NCBI RefSeq assembly: GCF_903819335.1
Contig: NZ_CAIJDE010000043.1
Location: 224,556 to 288,555 of the forward strand
DNA: 64,000 nt
Direction of reading: 5' to 3'
Source of the DNA: Flavobacterium panici
GTDB lineage: Bacteria > Bacteroidota > Bacteroidia > Flavobacteriales > Flavobacteriaceae
Part shown: positions 60,432-64,000 of the stretch, in pieces
Layout of the letters: every line of letters begins with the position of its first letter
Numbering within the stretch: position 1 is the first letter of the stretch
The notes under the pieces: model-generated
What the model was told of the DNA's origin: nothing
The model's database searches: none
What the model saw: the letters and a program-made list of their open reading frames with translations, nothing else
Position numbers and translations under genes: made by a program

Positions 60432-61159
60432 TTGTGAAGCTGTTGGCAGTTATTGCAATAAAAACTTCGACGGTTTTTCTTCCCTGTCGGTTCTTTTATG
60501 ATGGGCAAATTGCATCTTTTGCATTCTTTTTGTGAATAAGCAAGCCAATGTTTTTTGAGTTCAAATTTCTTTTTCCAATACAAAAATTCAAAACTATAAA
60601 TCGAACATTCGGCTATAAGTTCATCTAATTTTTCCGGCGGAATTTTTCCAACCAAAGATTCAGGATGAATAAAACATCGGTACAAAACTTCATTTTTGAT
60701 AATATTCCCCACCCCCGAAAATATATTTTGATCTAAAACAGCATCGCAAATCATTTCATTTGGGATTTTATCCAGACTTCGTTTTGCTTTTTTTGGATCC
60801 CAATTTTCATTTAAAACATCTGCGCTCCAATCGTAATATTGATTTATCTGCCCTTCTAAAATCTTTACTGAACAGGTATAAAAGTTGATTTCTCCGCTCG
60901 AAAACCCTAAATGCAACCTTGGTGCACTATCCTTTTTTTCGTTGATTCTGTAGGTTCCAAACATCATTAAATGGATTTTAACAGTAAAATCTTCAAAACA
61001 AATCAGGAAATGTTTTCCCCAGGTTTTAAAAGATAATAGCGTTTTATCCCTTAAACGCTCCAGATCGATACTGGCGTTTCCAGAAACTTCAATTACTTTT
61101 TTTCCTGCAAATTGGTGTACTTCTTCTTTTAGAATCAATATTGACGGACCTTCGGGCAT
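60428..61159 (-). CDS. Fpg/Nei family DNA glycosylase/AP lyase
   Basis: 243-residue base-excision repair enzyme for oxidised bases. After Met removal the N-terminal Pro-Glu (MPEGPSILILKEEV) carries the nucleophilic Pro and catalytic Glu. A conserved Lys lies in FKTWGKHFLIC (about 50-60), and the H2TH region is VLDQNIFSGVGNIIKNEVLY (about 140-160). A C-terminal zinc finger has CKRCN...FYCNNCQQ (about 212-240). The clade resembles Nei2-type enzymes more than MutM. It is the first gene of a coupled pair with the DUF72 gene. Confidence 0.92.
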   Translation of the reverse strand: MPEGPSILILKEEVHQFAGKKVIEVSGNASIDLERLRDKTLLSFKTWGKHFLICFEDFTVKIHLMMFGTYRINEKKDSAPRLHLGFSSGEINFYTCSVKILEGQINQYYDWSADVLNENWDPKKAKRSLDKIPNEMICDAVLDQNIFSGVGNIIKNEVLYRCFIHPESLVGKIPPEKLDELIAECSIYSFEFLYWKKKFELKKHWLAYSQKECKRCNLPIIKEPTGKKNRRSFYCNNCQQLHK

Positions 61160-61188
61160 AACTTTAGTTTTAATTTTTTAATGAAAAA

Positions 61189-61217
61189 AAAGTGCAGTTT
61201 TTTAGAAACTGCACTTT
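61189..61217 (-). terminator. terminator of the DUF892 gene
   Basis: AAAGTGCAGTTT pairs with AAACTGCACTTT around a short loop, flanked by A/T runs. It lies directly downstream of the minus-strand DUF892 gene and before the glycosylase gene. Confidence 0.85.
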
Positions 61218-61236
61218 TTATATACTATTTTAAACC

Positions 61237-61809
61237 TTATTCTGCTTCTGCAGCTTCAAGATTTACAGCATTTACAGCAACTTCTGTAAGTAGTTTATCA
61301 GCTCCTTTTTCTTCATCAAGTGTTTGCTCTAATAAAGCTGCGGCTTCTTCATAACCAAGCGTTTCGGCAAACTGTCTTAAAGTTCCGTAAGTCGCAATTT
61401 CATAATGTTCGATTTTTTGACTGGCAGCAATAATTCCGGCATCGCGAACCACACCAATTTCTGTTTCTTCAAGAATTCCTTTTCCTTCTTCGATTAAACC
61501 TTCCATTGCATCGCATTTTTTAGCAGTAGCTTTTTTACCAATTAGTTCAAAAACTTTTTCTAAGCGCGTTACGTGTTCTTCTGTTTCGGTTAAATGGTTA
61601 TTAATAGCGTCGATTAATTCTGCAGAAGTAGCATTTTTAGCCATTGTTGGCAATGCTTTAGTTAATGCTTTTTCTGCCCAGTAAATATCTTTTAAACTAT
61701 CTTCAAATAATTCTGACAATCCTGCCGCAGCATTCGATTTTGGTTTTGTTACTCCTCTTTTTACTGTTTCTTTTGTTCCAGTACTTTTCTTATCATCCGT
61801 AGTTTTCAT
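61237..61809 (-). CDS. DUF892 ferritin-like protein (YciE/YciF-like)
   Basis: 190 residues. After a low-complexity basic start (about 1-28) the DUF892 four-helix domain begins (LSELFEDSLKDIYWAEKALT, HLTETEEHVTRLEKVFELIG, IIAASQKIEHYEIATYGTLR, LGYEEAAALLEQTLDEEKGA). The Glu/His pattern in the helices fits a dinuclear metal site. YciF-type proteins are induced by osmotic and general stress. It is one of several stress-type genes in this region, is monocistronic and has a strong terminator. Confidence 0.92.
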   Translation of the reverse strand: MKTTDDKKSTGTKETVKRGVTKPKSNAAAGLSELFEDSLKDIYWAEKALTKALPTMAKNATSAELIDAINNHLTETEEHVTRLEKVFELIGKKATAKKCDAMEGLIEEGKGILEETEIGVVRDAGIIAASQKIEHYEIATYGTLRQFAETLGYEEAAALLEQTLDEEKGADKLLTEVAVNAVNLEAAEAE

Positions 61810-61996
61810 GGTAATAATTTTTATGATTAATAGTTTGATAAAATTACTTTCTTGATTACCAGTAAGGTTATATGATTCTTTAATTAAATTTCATTCTAAA
61901 CATCTGTTAATTATGCAATTAGATTTAGTAATTCTATAAGAAAATCTTTATGATTGAGAATTAGATTTGTATATATAACTATTTAAAATTAACATC

Positions 61997-62545
61997 ATGA
62001 ACACTACAGATAATAGAAATGGTACTTTTCCTAAAGATCCGGGAAGTCCAGATTCAGATAGAAATACGGTTATGAATGAGGAACTTTATGATTTAAATAC
62101 GAAAGAAACTCAAAACAGCCGCTCAGAAGACGCAGAACGTGGTTATACGGTTCGAAATGGCCATAACCCTAACAAACCTAATCCTGATGAGAGATCGGGC
62201 GTTTACGACGACGATTTGGATGATTTAGATGATGATTTCCATAAAGACAGAGATCTTGAAGACAACAACGACGATATTTATGAGGTTGTTTTAGAAGATG
62301 AAGATGATTTTGATGAGGAAGATGAGGATGAGTATATCGAAGAAGACTTAGATGAACAAGAACTTGATAAGGTCGAAAACGATGAATTTGATAATCCTGC
62401 TGATACTTTTGAAAACAACTTTAATGAAACCGAAGAGGATTTAGAGGACATTGACGACGATGAGGAAGAAGAAGACAGCGAATATATTGAAGACGATGTT
62501 CAGGAAGACGATGATTATACAGAAGAAGATAAAAGAAGATTGTAA
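61997..62545 (+). CDS. highly acidic hypothetical protein (182 aa)
   Basis: Low-complexity protein dominated by Asp and Glu, especially after residue 70 (for example DDDLDDLDDDFHKDRD, EDEDDFDEEDEDEYIEEDLD). No signal peptide, helix or family recognisable. It starts divergently to the DUF892 gene with a possible -7 box TAGATTTG at 61962-61969. Such proteins in Bacteroidota may act as ion buffers or disordered stress proteins; that is inference. It is followed by a strong terminator. Confidence 0.75.
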   Translation: MNTTDNRNGTFPKDPGSPDSDRNTVMNEELYDLNTKETQNSRSEDAERGYTVRNGHNPNKPNPDERSGVYDDDLDDLDDDFHKDRDLEDNNDDIYEVVLEDEDDFDEEDEDEYIEEDLDEQELDKVENDEFDNPADTFENNFNETEEDLEDIDDDEEEEDSEYIEDDVQEDDDYTEEDKRRL

Positions 62546-62567
62546 TTTTTTGGAAGATTGAAAGAAA

Positions 62568-62600
62568 AAAGAGCTGTTTCAAAAGTCGAAACAGCTCTTT
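62568..62600 (+). terminator. terminator of the acidic-protein gene
   Basis: AAAGAGCTGTTTC pairs perfectly with GAAACAGCTCTTT around a seven-base loop and is followed by T residues. Confidence 0.9.
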
Positions 62601-62650
62601 TTGTATAAATTATTTTATTTGTTTTTAATGAAAAGCATTTATTATTCCGT

Positions 62651-63290
62651 CCAGTTATCATTCCGTTAGGAATGTCTCATTGGTAGAAAAAACATGAAAT
62701 GAGTAGCATTTATGTTCCGTAGGAACATTTGAAATGTTAGATTATAAAAAAACAATGTCAAAATCAAACGTTCCTACAGAACGTAAACTATGATAACAAT
62801 ATTAATTTTTCTACCAACGAGATGTTCCTACGGAACAAGAAATATATAAAAACAAAAATTGTTGCTTTTTGATATCCAGCTATCATTCCGTTAGGAATGT
62901 TTCATCGGTAAAAAAAAATAGAGTTCAGTAAGATTTACGTTCCGTAGGAACGTTGAAGCGTTGGATTATTAAAAATTATAGAAAAATCAAACGTTCCTAT
63001 GGAACGTAAACCATAATAAAATATAATTTTTCTACCGACGAAATGTTCCTACGGAACAAGAAATATATAAAAACAAAAATTGTTGCTTTTTGATATCCAG
63101 CTATCATTCCGTTAGGAATGTTTCATTGGTAGAAAAAAAATAGAGTTCAATAAGATTTACGTTCCGTAGGAACGTTTGAACCGCTGGATTATTAAAAATT
63201 ATAGAAAATCAAACGTTCCTATGGAACGTAAACCATAATAAAATATAATTTTTCTACCGACGAAATGTTCCTACGGAACAAAGAAATATA
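62651..63290. repeat. three tandem ~221-225 bp units, each with four TTCC/GGAA palindromes
   Basis: Units start near 62651, 62876 and 63097 (CCAG landmark), so the periods are 225 and 221 bp. Units 2 and 3 are nearly identical and unit 1 is diverged. Each unit contains CATTCCGTTAGGAATG, ACGTTCCGTAGGAACG, ACGTTCCTATGGAACG and GTTCCTACGGAAC-type palindromes at similar spacing and the tail AACAAAAATTGTTG (units 1 and 2). This fills the 800-bp gap before the XRE gene. No ORF is evident. Confidence 0.9.
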
Positions 63291-63298
63291 TAAAATAA

Positions 63299-63331
63299 AA
63301 AAACCGTTAAGAATTATACTTAACGGTTTTT
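63299..63331 (-). terminator. terminator of the XRE regulator gene
   Basis: AAAAACCGTTAAG pairs with CTTAACGGTTTTT around a short AT loop, T residues on both sides, 15 bp downstream of the XRE gene's stop codon. Confidence 0.85.
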
Positions 63332-63345
63332 TTATGATTTAAATC

Positions 63346-63753
63346 TTATTTTGAATTCAATAATTTCTCTAAATAAGATATTTTTTCTCTTTCAGATTCT
63401 AATAAACGTTCATATAAACTTTTATTTTCTTCGAAAGATTCAACCAGTTTGTCTAAAGGATTAAAAGTACAATAATGATTTCCAACAGTTCCTTGGCTAT
63501 TATCATAAAAAGTATTAAAGTATGTGAAAACCGCTTCTTCAGAGAAATTTTTAATTGCTTCCACGCTCAAGCCCAAAACTTTTGCAATTTCAATCAATTT
63601 TTCTTCATCAACTGTTTCGCTGTTTTCAATTGCAGAAATCGTTTGTTGGCTGGTTCCTAAAGCTTGCGCAAGCGCTTCTTGCTTCATGTCTTTTAGTTCA
63701 CGAAGACGGCTTATTTTTCGCCCTATATGGTTTGATCTTGTTTGTGTGCTCAT
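63346..63753 (-). CDS. XRE-family helix-turn-helix regulator
   Basis: 135-residue regulator. The Cro/C1-type helix-turn-helix spans about residues 12-68 (ISRLRELKDMKQEALAQALG, TSQQTISAIENSETVDEEKL). The C-terminal part (about 70-135) is polar and ends in a coiled coil (SLYERLLESEREKISYLEKL). It resembles the small HTH proteins common in Bacteroidota whose targets are not known. TATCTTTG at 63758-63765 (minus strand) is a -7-box match lying only 4 nt from the ATG, so the transcript may be leaderless. A small open frame is encoded divergently. Confidence 0.88.
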   Translation of the reverse strand: MSTQTRSNHIGRKISRLRELKDMKQEALAQALGTSQQTISAIENSETVDEEKLIEIAKVLGLSVEAIKNFSEEAVFTYFNTFYDNSQGTVGNHYCTFNPLDKLVESFEENKSLYERLLESEREKISYLEKLLNSK

Positions 63754-63792
63754 AGTTCAAAGATAATAATTTGAAGTAAAAAAATAAAAAAT

Positions 63793-63918
63793 ATGTATGA
63801 TACTAGATTTTTCAAGTACGATACCGATAAAATGCTCCGTTTCCAGAATTGGGCAAATTTACATTATGAGCAAAAATACAATTTTTCAGACAAATTATAT
63901 TTGACTAGTCCTAAATAA
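63793..63918 (+). CDS. possible 41-residue protein divergent from the XRE gene
   Basis: ATG to TAA frame encoding a Tyr/Phe/Lys-rich product (MYDTRFFKYDTDKMLRFQNW, then ANLHYEQKYNFSDKLYLTSP). It has a protein-like composition unlike the AT-rich spacer. It lies 39 bp from the XRE start, divergent, and is followed after 37 bp by a clear terminator. No family recognised. The alternative is a non-coding RNA ending at that terminator, or chance. Confidence 0.45.
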   Translation: MYDTRFFKYDTDKMLRFQNWANLHYEQKYNFSDKLYLTSPK

Positions 63919-63955
63919 TCGATACAGATTTAATTAGACAAAAATATTTAATTAA

Positions 63956-63988
63956 GCACCTGCAATAAGTTTTTTGCAGGTGTTTTTT
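63956..63988 (+). terminator. Rho-independent terminator
   Basis: AGCACCTGCAA pairs with TTGCAGGTGT around AATAAGTTTT and is followed by a TTTTTT run on the plus strand. It implies a short plus-strand transcript that starts after 63754. Confidence 0.8.
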
Positions 63989-64000
63989 CTTTTATAGGTT

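Noticed and set aside
62651..63290. Possible CRISPR array
   Set aside because: Units are about 221 bp with internal palindromes, not 25-40 bp repeats with unique spacers, and no cas genes are near.
1..64000. tRNA, rRNA or insertion sequence with transposase
   Set aside because: I found no cloverleaf, rRNA-like tract or transposase reading frame. Without a tRNA or covariance search a small RNA could still be missed.

Overview
The window looks like chromosomal DNA from a Flavobacterium-like member of the Flavobacteriaceae (Bacteroidota). The DNA is AT-rich. There are two TonB-dependent siderophore-type receptors, one with a carboxypeptidase-regulatory-like N-terminal domain. One secreted enzyme carries a type IX secretion C-terminal domain. 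Several promoters fit the Bacteroidota pattern TTTG-N18/20-TAnnTTTG, and Shine-Dalgarno sites are weak. I saw no tRNA, rRNA, CRISPR array, prophage or classical insertion sequence.

Layout. 1-7.1 kb: an alpha/beta hydrolase cut by the window edge, a DoxX protein, a TPR membrane protein, a TauE/DUF1634 pair and a frameshifted luciferase-like monooxygenase. 7.3-12.6 kb: a TonB receptor, a thiolase, and a divergent azoR/hxlR pair with two matching palindromic operators between them. 12.8-20.3 kb: a T9SS-sorted sugar dehydrogenase, an S41 peptidase with its own MarR regulator, a sulfatase and a DUF1810 protein. 20.4-27.1 kb: a putative metal or siderophore locus in the order small His/Cys protein, ABC ATPase, TonB receptor, two DUF3526-type permeases. 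27.4-33.3 kb: unknown genes, then an ars-type operon (arsR, DUF6428, a 41-residue membrane peptide, arsC) with two near-identical operators, then two decaying genes. 33.3-41.8 kb: a heavy-metal efflux island (DUF6660, CzcA/CusA-type RND pump, TolC-like channel, membrane-fusion lipoprotein, P1B ATPase). 42.1-44 kb: two envelope proteins. 44-58.4 kb: a large two-component region (stand-alone CheB and CheR, response regulators, a 1190-residue hybrid kinase, a REC-kinase and a multi-PAS kinase). 51-64 kb: stress-type genes (YghA-like SDR, general-stress PPOX protein, DUF892 ferritin-like protein, Fpg/Nei glycosylase), a GIY-YIG nuclease framed by inverted repeats, a triplicated palindrome array, and an XRE regulator divergent from a possible 41-residue gene.

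The most unusual feature is the intergenic DNA. At least seven gaps hold palindromes sitting in the loops of other palindromes. One 33-bp palindrome occurs identically in the centres of two unrelated hairpins, and the gap at 52.46-52.85 kb has about four concentric shells. Related repeat sequence has also entered coding DNA: the signal peptides of two adjacent metal-efflux genes (36.9 and 38.1 kb) are partly made of it. The GIY-YIG gene between two inverted copies of one hairpin family is a candidate agent for repeat spread, but the sequence alone does not prove this.
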